Of a stretch of DNA of 35,905 nt, positions 24,228-33,035 are shown piece by piece. Under the pieces are notes generated by a model. It had not been told where the DNA came from and made no database searches. It was given only the letters and a program-made list of their open reading frames with translations. Source of the stretch: JBFGCA01 sp041567315 (GTDB lineage: Bacteria; Acidobacteriota; Thermoanaerobaculia; Multivoradales; JAHEKO01); contig JBFGCA010000042.1 of assembly GCA_041567315.1 (NCBI GenBank), positions 1 through 35,905 on the forward strand. The letters are read 5' to 3'. The translations under genes were made by a program, and so were the position numbers. Every line of letters starts with the position of its first letter. Within the stretch, counting starts at the first letter, position 1.

Positions 24228-25588
24228 GCCGCACCCTTTTCGACGATCAGCTGGCCGCGCCGGGCGCCGCCCGCGACGCTGCGCCGCTCGCCGACCGGGT
24301 GCGGCCGCGAACCCTCGACGAGGTGGTCGGCCAGCGCGCGGTGGTCGGCCCCGACGGTTTCCTGCGCCGCGCCCTCGCCGAGGGCCGGCTGCCGTCGCTC
24401 ATCTTCTGGGGACCGCCGGGCTCGGGCAAGACCACCCTCGCCCACATCCTCGCCGGCGAGACCTCGTGCCGCTTCGTGCCGTTCAGCGCCGTGGTCTCGG
24501 GGATCAAGGAGGTCAAGCAGGTGATGGGCGAGGCGGCGCTGGCGGGCCGCGCCGGGGCGCGCACGACGCTGCTCTTCGTCGACGAGATCCATCGCTTCAA
24601 CCGTGCCCAGCAGGACGCCTTCCTGCCTTTCGTCGAGCGCGGGGACATCGTGCTGATCGGCGCCACCACCCAGAACCCCTCGTTCGAGCTCAACGCCGCC
24701 CTGCTGTCGCGCTGCCGGGTGGTGGTGCTCGAGGCGCTGACCGTCGAGGAGCTCGTGGAGGTGATGGAGCGCGCCCTCGCCGACCGCGAGCGCGGTCTGG
24801 CCGGGCTCGGCGTCGCGGTCGCCGGCGAGGCGCTGGCGTCGATCGCCCAGCTGGCCTCGGGGGACGCCCGCCGCGCCCTCAACCTGCTCGAGCTGGCGGT
24901 CCGCGACGCCGCGGGCCGCGGCGCCAGCGAGGTCGAGGCCGCGCGGGTCGCCGCCCTGTCGCAGCGCAAGGTGCTGCTCTACGACAAGTCGGGCGAGGAG
25001 CACTTCAACCTGATCTCGGCGCTCCACAAGTCGCTCCGCGAGAGCGACCCCGACGCCGCCCTCTACTGGTTGGCGCGGATGCTGGCCGCGGGTGAGGAGC
25101 CGCTCTACGTGGCCCGGCGGCTGGTCCGCTTCGCCAGCGAGGACGTCGGTCTCGCCGACCCCCAGGCGCTGCCGCGGACGCTCGCGGCCTGGGACGCCTA
25201 TCACCGGCTGGGCTCGCCCGAGGGCGAGCTGGCCCTCGCCCAGGCGGTGCTCGACCTGGCGCTGGCGCCCAAGAGCAACGCGGTCTACGAGGCCTGGGGC
25301 GCCGCCCGCCACGCGGTCGAGGAGCGCCCCGCCGAGCCGGTGCCGCCGCCGCTGCGCAACGCCCCGACCCGGCTGATGAAGGAGCTGGGCTACGGCCGCG
25401 GCTACGTCTACGCCCACTCCACCGAAGAGGGCGTCGGCGGTCTCGACTGCCTGCCCGAGTCGCTGGCCGGCACCCGCTTCTACCGGCCCCGCGGCCGCGG
25501 CTTCGAGCGCCGCCTGGCCGAGCGCCTCGAGCGCTTCCGCAAGCTCCGCGCCGAGGTCCGCGCTCAGCGGAAGAGCGACGCCACGTAG
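24224..25588 (+). CDS. rarA: Replication-associated recombination protein A (AAA ATPase)
   Basis: RarA/MgsA is a clamp-loader-like AAA ATPase that acts at stalled replication forks with SSB. The 454-residue protein has the N-terminal block PLADRVRPRTLDEVVGQ, Walker A GPPGSGKTT, Walker B LLFVDEIHRFNRAQQD, the sensor region ATTQNPSFELNAALLSRC, and the tetramerising C-terminal domain with YDKSGEEHFNLISALHKS and APKSNAVYEAW. The TTG start at 24224 overlaps the preceding stop and follows GGGGAAG. The 3' end overlaps the convergent antiporter gene by 25 bases. Confidence 0.93.
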   Translation: MSRTLFDDQLAAPGAARDAAPLADRVRPRTLDEVVGQRAVVGPDGFLRRALAEGRLPSLIFWGPPGSGKTTLAHILAGETSCRFVPFSAVVSGIKEVKQVMGEAALAGRAGARTTLLFVDEIHRFNRAQQDAFLPFVERGDIVLIGATTQNPSFELNAALLSRCRVVVLEALTVEELVEVMERALADRERGLAGLGVAVAGEALASIAQLASGDARRALNLLELAVRDAAGRGASEVEAARVAALSQRKVLLYDKSGEEHFNLISALHKSLRESDPDAALYWLARMLAAGEEPLYVARRLVRFASEDVGLADPQALPRTLAAWDAYHRLGSPEGELALAQAVLDLALAPKSNAVYEAWGAARHAVEERPAEPVPPPLRNAPTRLMKELGYGRGYVYAHSTEEGVGGLDCLPESLAGTRFYRPRGRGFERRLAERLERFRKLRAEVRAQRKSDAT

Positions 25589-26496
25589 AGGCCGTAGGCG
25601 ACGATCAGCACCGCGCCCTCGGGGCGGGTGAGGCGGCGGCGGATGGCCAGCAGCAGCGCCACCACCAGGCTGACGCCCAGCATCACCAGCAGGTCGGGCC
25701 GCAGCTCGAGCCAGGGGACGGTCACCGGTTGGACCACGGCGGTGGCCCCGAGGATGAAGAGCAGGTTGAAGATGTTGGAGCCCACCAGGTTGCCCAGCAC
25801 GATGTCGCTCTCGTGGCGGATCGCCGCCACCACGCTGCTCGCCAGCTCGGGCAGGCTGGTGCCGAAGGCCACCGCGGTGAGCCCGATCACCCGCTCGCTC
25901 ACCCCCAGGGTGCGGGCGATGCCCACCGCGCCGCCGACCAGCAGCCGCGCCCCCGCCACCAGCAAGACGATCCCGACCGCCACCAGCGCCAGGCTCGCCC
26001 AGATGCCGCCGGGCGGCCCGGCCACCGCCGACTCGTACTCGGCGGCGACCACCTTCGCCTCCCGCTCGCGCAGCAGGATCACCAGGTAGAGCGCCATGGC
26101 GGCCAGCAGCGCCAGCCCCTCGAGCCGCCCGACCCGGTCGTCGCGCACCAGCCAGAAGGCCCAGAGGCTCACTACCAGCATCACCGCCAGGTCGCGCCGC
26201 AGGTAGCGCGACGCCGCCGCCAGCGGCCAGATGGCGGCGGTCAGCCCCAGCACCAGCCCCAGGTTGGCGATGTTGGACCCCACCACGTTGCCGATGGCGA
26301 TGCCCGGCGCCCCCCGCAGCACCGCCGCCAGGCTCGCCGCCAGCTCCGGGCTCGAGGTGCCGCAGGATACGATGGTCAGCCCGATGAACAGCGGACTCAG
26401 TCCGAACCGCCGCCCCACCGCCGCCGCCCCCCGCACCAGCCCCTCGCCCCCCAGGTAGAGCACCCCCACCCCCGCCACCACCAGCACCAGATCCAT
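25564..26496 (-). CDS. CaxA/YrbG-type Na+/Ca2+ exchanger family antiporter
   Basis: This is an inner-membrane cation/Ca2+ antiporter of the YrbG branch. The 310 residues form about ten membrane helices in two inverted halves. Each half carries the alpha-repeat: GTSSPELAASLAAVLRG with GNVVGSNIANLGLVLG in the first, and GTSLPELASSVVAAIR with GNLVGSNIFNLLFILG in the second. The Glu of each PEL motif is a cation ligand in this family. The ATG at 26496 has no ribosome binding site, and a TAGACT hexamer ends 6 bases before it, so the mRNA may be leaderless. It overlaps rarA tail to tail. The transported ion is inferred from the family only. Confidence 0.92.
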   Translation of the reverse strand: MDLVLVVAGVGVLYLGGEGLVRGAAAVGRRFGLSPLFIGLTIVSCGTSSPELAASLAAVLRGAPGIAIGNVVGSNIANLGLVLGLTAAIWPLAAASRYLRRDLAVMLVVSLWAFWLVRDDRVGRLEGLALLAAMALYLVILLREREAKVVAAEYESAVAGPPGGIWASLALVAVGIVLLVAGARLLVGGAVGIARTLGVSERVIGLTAVAFGTSLPELASSVVAAIRHESDIVLGNLVGSNIFNLLFILGATAVVQPVTVPWLELRPDLLVMLGVSLVVALLLAIRRRLTRPEGAVLIVAYGLYVASLFR

Positions 26497-26502
26497 CGCG
26501 GC

Positions 26503-26508
26503 AGTCTA
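26503..26508 (-). promoter_or_regulatory. -10-like hexamer 6 bases before the antiporter ATG
   Basis: On the minus strand TAGACT is followed by six bases and then the ATG at 26496. If used, transcription would begin at or just inside the start codon. No -35 box is clear. Same hexamer as at 11046 and 34036. Confidence 0.4.
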
Positions 26509-26523
26509 GCCTGCACTTCTCAC

Positions 26524-26549
26524 CGGCTCGCTGCTGCGCCGGCGAGCCG
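26524..26549 (-). terminator. Hairpin downstream of dsbD
   Basis: A perfect 8-bp inverted repeat, CGGCTCGC (26524-26531) and GCGAGCCG (26542-26549) with a 10-base loop, lies just past the dsbD stop on the minus strand and before the antiporter gene. There is no T run after it, so it may pause or stabilise RNA rather than terminate by itself. Confidence 0.4.
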
Positions 26550-26570
26550 CGACCGCCGACGGGCGGGGGG

Positions 26571-28421
26571 CTAGTCCGCCGCCGGCCCGCGCAGCTCGGT
26601 GAGGCGGTCGGGGCGGGAGGCGGCGGCGTCGCGGAGGGCGGTGAGGACGGCGTTCTTGGTGAGGACCTCGGAGAACAGGTGGGGGGCGGCGTTGGGCCGG
26701 TAGAGGAGGTAGAAGGGCACCCCGTAGCGGCCGTGGTCGGCCAGGAAGTCGCCGATGATCTCGTCGCGGTTGGTCCAGTCGGCCTTCATGGCCACCACGC
26801 CGTGCTGCTCGAAGGCGGCGGCGATCTCCGGGGTCTCGAGGACCAGGCGCTCGTTGACCTTGCAGGTGAAGCACCAGTCGGCGGTGACGTCGACGAAGAC
26901 CAGCCGGCCCTCGGCCGCCAGCTGCTCGGCCTCGGCGCGGTCGAAGACGGTCCACGCCAGGAGCCCGGAGCCGCCGGCGCCGCCGACCCGGGTCTCCGCT
27001 TCCCCCTTGCCGGCGGCCGCCAGACCGATCACCAGCACCGCCACCGCGGCCGCGGCCAGCCCGGCGGCGGGGCGCAGCCAGCCGGCGGTCGCCCGCCGGC
27101 GCAGCCAGACCAGGAGCGCCAGGGCAAGCAGCGCCAGCTCGACGAAGGCCACCCGCTCGGCGCTCACCTGGCCGGCCAGCACGTAGAGCAGCCAGACCGC
27201 CGCCCCGGCCAGCAGGAAGCCCATCACCGTCTTGAAGGTCTCCATCCAGGGTCCGGGCCTGGGCAGCAGCCGGGCGGTGCCGGGGAAGGCGGCCAGCAGC
27301 AGGTAGGGCGAGGCCATCCCGAGCGCCACGGCGGTGAAGATGGCGAAGATCGCCGTCGCCTGCTGGCCGAGGGCGAAGCCCACCGCGGTGCCCAGGAAGG
27401 GGGCCGAGCAGGGGGTGGCCATCAGGGTGGCGAAGAGGCCCGAGAACAGATGCCCAGGCAGCCCCTCGCGGGGGCCCGAGCCGCCCAGGTTGGCCAACCG
27501 GCCCGGCAGCGGGATCTCGAAGAGTCCCCACAGGTTGAGGCAGAAGAGCACCACCACCACCGTCAGGAAGGCGACGAAGCCGGGCTGCTGGAACTGGATC
27601 CCCCAGCCCACCGCCCGCCCGGCGGCCTTGGCCAGCACCGCCGCCAGCGCCAGACCCCAGAACGAGAGCAGGATGCCGGCCGCGGTGGCCAGCGCGCCGC
27701 CGGCCACCTGCGAGCGTCCCTGACCGGCGCTCTTGACCAGCCCGAAGACCTTGAGCGAGAGCACCGGCAGCACGCAGGGCATGGCGTTGAGCAGCAGGCC
27801 GCCGATCGCCGCCACCAGCAGCATCAGCCCCAGCCCCGTGGCGCCGGCCGCGGCCACCGGCCGCCGCGCCGCGAACGCCGGGTCGCCGATGGCGACGCCC
27901 CCGGTACCGATCCGCAGCGCCAGCTCGGCGCCGGTGGTCACCGGCGGCAGGCACGAACGGTCGTCGCAGGCCTGGTAGGTGACGCTCACCCGCGCCGGCA
28001 GCTCCCCCTCGACGGCGGTCGCCGGGACACGGGTCGTGGCCAGGATCACCACCTCGCCCTCGTAGACCGAGAGAGCGTCCTCGGCGAACGAGAAGCGCTT
28101 CATCTCGCCCGGCGGATAGTCGACCTCGGCCACCGGCCAGCCCGCCGGCAGCCCGAACTCGGCGCTGGTCGGGATCAGGTAGTCGTAGGTCGGGCGGTTG
28201 CTGTTGGTGTGCCAGCCGGCGTCGATCGCCAGCTTGGCCGCCAGCCGCACCGTGCTGCCGGCCTCATAGGCCGTGCGGTCCGCCGCCGCCGCCAGCCGGG
28301 CGCGCTCGATCCGCGGCGGCGCGGCGGCCGCGGCGGTGGCCAGCGCCAGGGCGGGAAGAAGGAGCCCAGCGGTCAGCCCAGGTCTGCGAGACAGCCGGAG
28401 CGAGAATGGCCTTCGGGGCAT
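26571..28421 (-). CDS. dsbD: Thiol:disulfide interchange protein DsbD
   Basis: DsbD carries electrons from cytosolic thioredoxin across the inner membrane to periplasmic thiol proteins. From ATG 28421 the protein has 616 residues: a signal peptide (about 8-36), a periplasmic N-terminal domain with the cysteine pair in CDDRSCLPP, about eight membrane helices with the redox cysteines in NAMPCVLPVLSLK and MATPCSAPFLGTA, and a C-terminal thioredoxin-like domain with WCFTC. All three cysteine pairs are present, so it should be active. The open frame extends upstream to 28571, but residues before 28421 do not look like a signal sequence. No clear ribosome binding site; TAGGCT at 28469-28474 on this strand is a possible -10. 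Confidence 0.92.
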   Translation of the reverse strand: MPRRPFSLRLSRRPGLTAGLLLPALALATAAAAAPPRIERARLAAAADRTAYEAGSTVRLAAKLAIDAGWHTNSNRPTYDYLIPTSAEFGLPAGWPVAEVDYPPGEMKRFSFAEDALSVYEGEVVILATTRVPATAVEGELPARVSVTYQACDDRSCLPPVTTGAELALRIGTGGVAIGDPAFAARRPVAAAGATGLGLMLLVAAIGGLLLNAMPCVLPVLSLKVFGLVKSAGQGRSQVAGGALATAAGILLSFWGLALAAVLAKAAGRAVGWGIQFQQPGFVAFLTVVVVLFCLNLWGLFEIPLPGRLANLGGSGPREGLPGHLFSGLFATLMATPCSAPFLGTAVGFALGQQATAIFAIFTAVALGMASPYLLLAAFPGTARLLPRPGPWMETFKTVMGFLLAGAAVWLLYVLAGQVSAERVAFVELALLALALLVWLRRRATAGWLRPAAGLAAAAVAVLVIGLAAAGKGEAETRVGGAGGSGLLAWTVFDRAEAEQLAAEGRLVFVDVTADWCFTCKVNERLVLETPEIAAAFEQHGVVAMKADWTNRDEIIGDFLADHGRYGVPFYLLYRPNAAPHLFSEVLTKNAVLTALRDAAASRPDRLTELRGPAAD

Positions 28422-28578
28422 GGGGCTGGGAAGGAGGGTGAGGACGATGGCTCGTCGCGAAGTAAGGCAGCCTACCACCGGGGGACCGCACCAGGGTCCG
28501 TGGCGGTCCCTCCAGAGATACGCGTGTCCGGCCTGGCCGGCTCGCCAAAGGACGGCCTTGCCGGCGCCCACGGACTGT

Positions 28579-28584
28579 TAGGAT
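28579..28584 (+). promoter_or_regulatory. Candidate -10 box for the M2 peptidase gene
   Basis: TAGGAT lies in the 250-base divergent spacer between dsbD and the peptidase, 87 bases before the ATG, with TTGCCG (28558-28563) 15 bases upstream as a weak -35. A second AT-rich patch, TGCTATTTAT at 28631-28640, is an alternative. Nothing else, such as a riboswitch, is recognisable in 28422-28671. Confidence 0.3.
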
Positions 28585-28671
28585 CGTCGGGCCGGCCGCC
28601 GGAGCCGCGGCCGGCGTCTTACCCCGCTTCTGCTATTTATCTCTTCTGATCTCGAGCGAGGGACGCACGCG

Positions 28672-30516
28672 ATGCGACGATTCTCGGAGCCCTTGTGGAA
28701 GCTCGTCCGGTGGCCGCCGGTGCTGGCCGCTGCGGCCGTGGTGGCCGCCGGCTGGGCATCGCCGGCGACCGCGACCGATTCTGCCTCGCCACCGACGGCG
28801 GCCGAAGCCCAGGAGTTCATGGAGGCGGTCGAGGCCCATCTGCTGGAGCTGGCGGTCGAGTCCGAGCGCGCCGGCTGGGTGCAGTCGACCTACATCACCG
28901 GCGACACCGAGCTGCTGGCGGCGCGCGCCTACGAGCGGCTGATCGCAGCCACCGTCGAGGCGGCCCAGCAGGCCACCCGCTTCGACGGGCTCAAGCTGCC
29001 CGCCGAGCTGGCCCGCAAGCTGGCGATGCTCAAGCTGTCGCTGACCCTGCCGGCTCCCAGCGACGCCGCCGAGCGCGCCGAGCTGACTCGCATCGCCGCC
29101 GGCATGGAGAGCGCCTACGGCCGGGGACGCTACTGCCGGGCCGAGGACGACTGCCGCGACCTCGGGCAGCTCAGCCGGTTGATGGCCGAGAGCCGCGACC
29201 CGGCCGCGCTGCTCGACGCCTGGGTCGGCTGGCGGACCGTCTCGCCGCCGCTGCGCGCCGAATACCGGCGCTTCGCCGAGCTGGCCAACAAGGGGGCGCG
29301 CGAGCTGGGCTTCGCCGACCTGGGGGCGCTGTGGCGCTCCAAGTACGACATGCCGCCGGAGGAGTTCCTGGCCGAGGTGGACCGGCTGTGGGGCCAGGTG
29401 CGGCCGCTCTACGACGCCCTCCACTGCTACGTGCGCCGCCGGCTGAGCGAGTTCTACGGCCCCGAGGTGGCGCCTGCCGAGGGCCCGATCCCGGCCCACC
29501 TGTTGGGCAACATGTGGGCCCAGTCGTGGGCCAACCTCTACCCGCAGCTGGCGCCGGCCGACGCCGATCCGGGATTCGACCTCACCAACCGGCTGCGCAC
29601 CGAGGGGGTGACGCCGCAGGAGATGGTGCGCTACGGCGAGCGCTTCTTCACCTCGCTGGGCTTCGAGCCGCTGCCGGCGACCTTCTGGGAGCGTTCGCTC
29701 TTCGAGCAGCCGGTCGGCCGCGACGTGGTCTGCCACGCCAGCGCCTGGAACATCGACCACGTCGACGACGTGCGGATCAAGATGTGCATCGAGATCAACG
29801 CCGAGGACTTCCAAACCGTCCACCACGAGCTGGGGCACAACTTCTACCAGCGGGCGTACAACGTCCAGCCGCCGCTGTTCCGCGAGAGCGCCAACGACGG
29901 CTTCCACGAGGCGGTGGGCGACACCGTGGCGCTGTCGGTGACCCCGGGCTACCTGGTGCAGGTCGGGCTGCTGGAGAGCGAGCCCGATCCGGCCAAGGAC
30001 CTCGGGCTGCTGCTGCGCACCGCCCTCGACAGGGTCGCCTTCCTGCCCTTCGGGCTGGTGGTGGACCGCTGGCGCTGGGGGGTCTTCTCGGGCGAGATCC
30101 CGGAGGACGCCTACAACGCCGGGTGGTGGGAGCTGCGGCGCGCCTACCAGGGGATCGCCCCGCCGGTGGCCCGGACCGAGGAGCAGTTCGACCCCGGGGC
30201 CAAGTACCACGTGCCGGCCAACACCCCCTACACCCGCTACTTCCTGGCCCACGTGCTCCAGTTCCAGTTCCACCGCGCGCTCTGTGAGGCCGCCGGCTAC
30301 CAGGGACCGCTGCACCGCTGCTCGATCTACGGCAGCGCCGCGGCGGGCGAGAAGCTGATCCGAATGCTGGAGATGGGATCGAGCCGTCCCTGGCCCGACG
30401 CGCTCGCGGCGCTCGGCGGACAGCGCCAGATGGACGCCACCGCCATCCTCGACTACTTCGCGCCACTCGCCGAGTGGCTGGCCGAACAGAACCGGGGCCA
30501 GACCTGTGGCTGGTAG
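28672..30516 (+). CDS. Exported peptidase family M2 (ACE-like peptidyl-dipeptidase)
   Basis: This zinc metallopeptidase belongs to family M2, whose members remove C-terminal dipeptides. The 614-residue protein begins with a signal peptide (hydrophobic about 14-32, cleavage near ATATDS). The zinc site HELGH is at 385-389 with catalytic Glu386. The third zinc ligand Glu413 lies exactly 24 residues after His389, as in human testis ACE (H387 and E411). The segment KYHVPANTPYTRYF supplies the substrate-binding Lys, His and Tyr of that family. Length equals a single ACE catalytic domain. The ATG follows a GAGGGA site. It starts a run of exported proteins, and a nutritional role in peptide use is a reasonable inference. 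Confidence 0.93.
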   Translation: MRRFSEPLWKLVRWPPVLAAAAVVAAGWASPATATDSASPPTAAEAQEFMEAVEAHLLELAVESERAGWVQSTYITGDTELLAARAYERLIAATVEAAQQATRFDGLKLPAELARKLAMLKLSLTLPAPSDAAERAELTRIAAGMESAYGRGRYCRAEDDCRDLGQLSRLMAESRDPAALLDAWVGWRTVSPPLRAEYRRFAELANKGARELGFADLGALWRSKYDMPPEEFLAEVDRLWGQVRPLYDALHCYVRRRLSEFYGPEVAPAEGPIPAHLLGNMWAQSWANLYPQLAPADADPGFDLTNRLRTEGVTPQEMVRYGERFFTSLGFEPLPATFWERSLFEQPVGRDVVCHASAWNIDHVDDVRIKMCIEINAEDFQTVHHELGHNFYQRAYNVQPPLFRESANDGFHEAVGDTVALSVTPGYLVQVGLLESEPDPAKDLGLLLRTALDRVAFLPFGLVVDRWRWGVFSGEIPEDAYNAGWWELRRAYQGIAPPVARTEEQFDPGAKYHVPANTPYTRYFLAHVLQFQFHRALCEAAGYQGPLHRCSIYGSAAAGEKLIRMLEMGSSRPWPDALAALGGQRQMDATAILDYFAPLAEWLAEQNRGQTCGW

Positions 30517-30569
30517 CCCGCGCCACGGCCGGACGGCGGCGACCGCCGGGAGGGAGTAGCGCCGCCGGG

Positions 30570-31718
30570 ATGAGGCGCCCGCGGGTGGTGGCCGCTGCCC
30601 TCGTCGTGCTGCCCCTGGTGGCGCCGGCGGGGGCGCCCACCGCAGGACCGCCCACCTCGGGGAACCCGGTACAGCGGCCGGCCTGGCGCCTCGAGCTGGA
30701 GAGCGAGCTGCGGGAGCGGGGGGTCGATCCGTCCACAATCGTCTTCCCCGAGCGCCTCAGCGCCGAGATGCTGGACTGGCTGCACGCGGCGGTCCCCAGG
30801 CGTGGCGGCGACGAGGAGAAGCTCGACCGGCTGCTGGAGGCGCTGGTCGCCGACGACGGCCTGGGCCTGGTCTACGAGGACGGCCACACCGGCACCGCCG
30901 AGGAGGTGTTCGACAACCGGCGGGCCAACTGTCTGGCCTTCACCCATCTGTTCGTGGGACTCACCCGCGAGCTCGGGCTCGACACCTACTACCTGGGCTT
31001 CAACCGCATCCAGGAGTACCGGCGCGAGGGGGACCTGGTGCTGATCTCGGGTCACGTCACCGCCGGCTACGGGACCGGCCGCCAGCGGCGGATCCTGGAG
31101 TTCGGGATCATCCCCGAGGCCGACTACCGCCAGGCCTCGCGGCTCTCCGACGTCGAGGCGCTGGGGCTGTACTACTCCAACCGCGGGGCCGAGCTGCTGC
31201 GCGCCGAGCGCTACGACGAGGCGCGGCGCTGGTCCGAGACCGCCGTCGAGCTGGTGCCCGACCTGGCCGACGCCTGGGTCAATCTGGGCGTCGTGCGGCG
31301 GCGCAGCGGCGACACGGCCGGCGCCGAGGCGGCCTACCGGCGGGCGGTGGAGGCCGACGCCGACCACCTGCCCGCCTATCAGAACCTGAGCGCCCTGATG
31401 TGGCTGCGCGGCGAGCACGACGTCGCGCAGCAGATCCTCAAGCTGCTGGACCGGCGCGACAACCGCAATCCGTTCACCTACTTGAGCCTGGGCGACGCCA
31501 GCCTCCAGGCCGAGCGGCTGGAGGAGGCCCGGGCCTACTATCGCCGGGCTCTCAAGCTGGGCCGCCTGCTGCCGGAGCCTCGCGCCGCGCTCGGCATGTG
31601 GGCGCTGGCCAGCGGCCAGCCGCGGCGCGCCCGCGGCTGGCTCGAGCGGGCCGCGGCCATCGATGCCGACAGCCCGCGGGTGCGCGCCCTCGCCCTACGG
31701 CTGGCGGCGGCCGAGTAG
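30570..31718 (+). CDS. Exported transglutaminase-like and TPR protein
   Basis: The 382-residue protein has a signal peptide (about 1-25), a transglutaminase-like domain (about 80-190) and TPR units from about 190 to the end. In the first domain the motif RRANCLAFTHLFVGLTREL places a likely nucleophile at Cys121, with His162 in SGHVTAGY as its partner. The third residue of the usual Cys-His-Asp triad seems replaced by Glu in RILEFG, so activity is uncertain. TPR pairs include AEAAYRRAVEADADHLPAY and ARAYYRRALKLG. ATG 30570 was chosen for the signal peptide and the GGAGGGAG site about 15 bases upstream. It follows the peptidase gene by 53 bases, so they may share a transcript. Confidence 0.82.
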   Translation: MRRPRVVAAALVVLPLVAPAGAPTAGPPTSGNPVQRPAWRLELESELRERGVDPSTIVFPERLSAEMLDWLHAAVPRRGGDEEKLDRLLEALVADDGLGLVYEDGHTGTAEEVFDNRRANCLAFTHLFVGLTRELGLDTYYLGFNRIQEYRREGDLVLISGHVTAGYGTGRQRRILEFGIIPEADYRQASRLSDVEALGLYYSNRGAELLRAERYDEARRWSETAVELVPDLADAWVNLGVVRRRSGDTAGAEAAYRRAVEADADHLPAYQNLSALMWLRGEHDVAQQILKLLDRRDNRNPFTYLSLGDASLQAERLEEARAYYRRALKLGRLLPEPRAALGMWALASGQPRRARGWLERAAAIDADSPRVRALALRLAAAE

Positions 31719-31728
31719 CGCCGCGGAC

Positions 31729-31734
31729 TACAAT
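31729..31734 (+). promoter_or_regulatory. Candidate -10 box before the second TPR gene
   Basis: TACAAT lies 27 bases before the ATG at 31762, in the sequence GGACTACAATGGG, and leaves room for the AGGGAGGG ribosome binding site at about 31748. No -35 box is evident. The same hexamer is found upstream of hrcA. Confidence 0.4.
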
Positions 31735-31761
31735 GGGCCCGACAGGCAGGGAGGGAACCCG

Positions 31762-33024
31762 ATGCGCACGACCTCGATCTCACGCGGACTCCTGAGCGTT
31801 CTGCTGGCCCTGGCGGCGGGCCCGCTGGCGGCGGGCACCGAGTGCCGGATCTCCGGCACCGTAGTGGACGCCGACGGCAAACCGATCCGGGACGTGCTGG
31901 TCATGGTGCGCTCGGCGGAGGTGGAGCTGCAGTACGACAAGAAGACCGACAAGAAGGGTCAGTTCGCGCTGATGCTGGTCGACGCCACCCGGCCCTACTT
32001 CATCCGCCTCCAGAAGGAGGGCTACCAGCCGGTCCAGGAGCAGCTCGAGCTCGAGATCGGCGGCACGGTCCGCAAGACCTGGACCCTGCTCGCCGGCGAC
32101 GCCGCCGAGGAGCCGGTCGCCGAGGCCCCGGCCGCCGCGATCGACGCCTCCAACAAGGTGGCGCGGATCTACAACGAGGGTCTGCAGGCCTACGACGCGG
32201 ACGACCTCGAGACCGCGCTCGCCAGGTTCGAGCAGGCGGCCGAGCTGGCCCCCGAGCTGCCCGAGGTGTGGACCGGCCTGTCGCTGGCCTTCCTGCGGCT
32301 CGGCCGGCACGAAGAGGCGGCCTCGGCCGCCGACCAGCTGGCGGCGATCAACCCCGACGAGATCACCGGCCTCCGGGTGCAGTACGAGGCCCACCGCGCC
32401 CTTGGCAACAAGGAGCGCGAGGCCACCGCGTTGGCGCGGCTGATCGAGCTCGACCCCGGCGCCGCCACCGCCCGCCGGGTGTTCAACGCCGGCGTCGATC
32501 TGCTGCGGGCCGAGAAGACCGCCGCGGCCATCGCCCGCTTCGAGGAGGCGGCGGCCATGGACCCCGACCTCGCCCCGGCCCATGCCGCGCTGGCCAGCCT
32601 CTATCTCAACGACGGCCGCCACGCCGACGCCGCCGGGGCGGCGGAGCGGGCAACCACGCTGGAGCCGGACAAGACCGAGACCTGGGCCATCCTCTATCTC
32701 GCGCGGCGTCTCAGCGGGCAGCCCGACCAGGCCGATGACGCCTTCGAGCGGATGTCGGCCGGCGACTCCGCCTTCGTCGGCGGACCGTTCCTCGACTACG
32801 GCGTCGAGTTCTTCAACCGCGGCGAGGTCGCCGAGGCGCGGGCCATCTTCGAGCGCGTCCTCGGCGTCAGCCCCGACCACCCCAAGGCCCATTACTACCT
32901 GGCCCTCTGCCTGCTCAACGCCGGCGACACCGCCGGTGCCAAGGCCCGGCTCCAGAAGTTCCTGGAGCTGGCCCCCGAGGACCCCGAGGCGCCGGTCGCC
33001 CGCGAGATGCTGCAGAGCATGTAG
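31762..33024 (+). CDS. Exported carboxypeptidase-regulatory-like and TPR protein
   Basis: From ATG 31762, after an AGGGAGGG ribosome binding site, the protein has 420 residues. A signal peptide (about 1-25) is followed by a carboxypeptidase-regulatory-like beta-sandwich (about 28-110: CRISGTVVDADGKPIRDVLV, KKGQFALML, FIRLQKEGYQP). An Ala/Pro linker leads to TPR units through to the C-terminus (ALARFEQAAELAPELPEVW, AIARFEEAAAMDPDLAPAH, ARAIFERVLGVSPDHPKAH). The layout fits a periplasmic or surface scaffold. Function is unknown. It shares the TPR theme with the gene just upstream. Its stop is 3 bases from the convergent histidine kinase stop. Confidence 0.82.
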   Translation: MRTTSISRGLLSVLLALAAGPLAAGTECRISGTVVDADGKPIRDVLVMVRSAEVELQYDKKTDKKGQFALMLVDATRPYFIRLQKEGYQPVQEQLELEIGGTVRKTWTLLAGDAAEEPVAEAPAAAIDASNKVARIYNEGLQAYDADDLETALARFEQAAELAPELPEVWTGLSLAFLRLGRHEEAASAADQLAAINPDEITGLRVQYEAHRALGNKEREATALARLIELDPGAATARRVFNAGVDLLRAEKTAAAIARFEEAAAMDPDLAPAHAALASLYLNDGRHADAAGAAERATTLEPDKTETWAILYLARRLSGQPDQADDAFERMSAGDSAFVGGPFLDYGVEFFNRGEVAEARAIFERVLGVSPDHPKAHYYLALCLLNAGDTAGAKARLQKFLELAPEDPEAPVAREMLQSM

Positions 33025-33035
33025 CCGCTAGCGGC
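33024..33035. other. 12-bp palindrome at a convergent gene junction
   Basis: GCCGCTAGCGGC is a perfect palindrome spanning the ends of the convergent TPR and histidine kinase genes and containing the kinase stop codon. It is too short and lacks T runs to be called a terminator with confidence. Confidence 0.4.
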
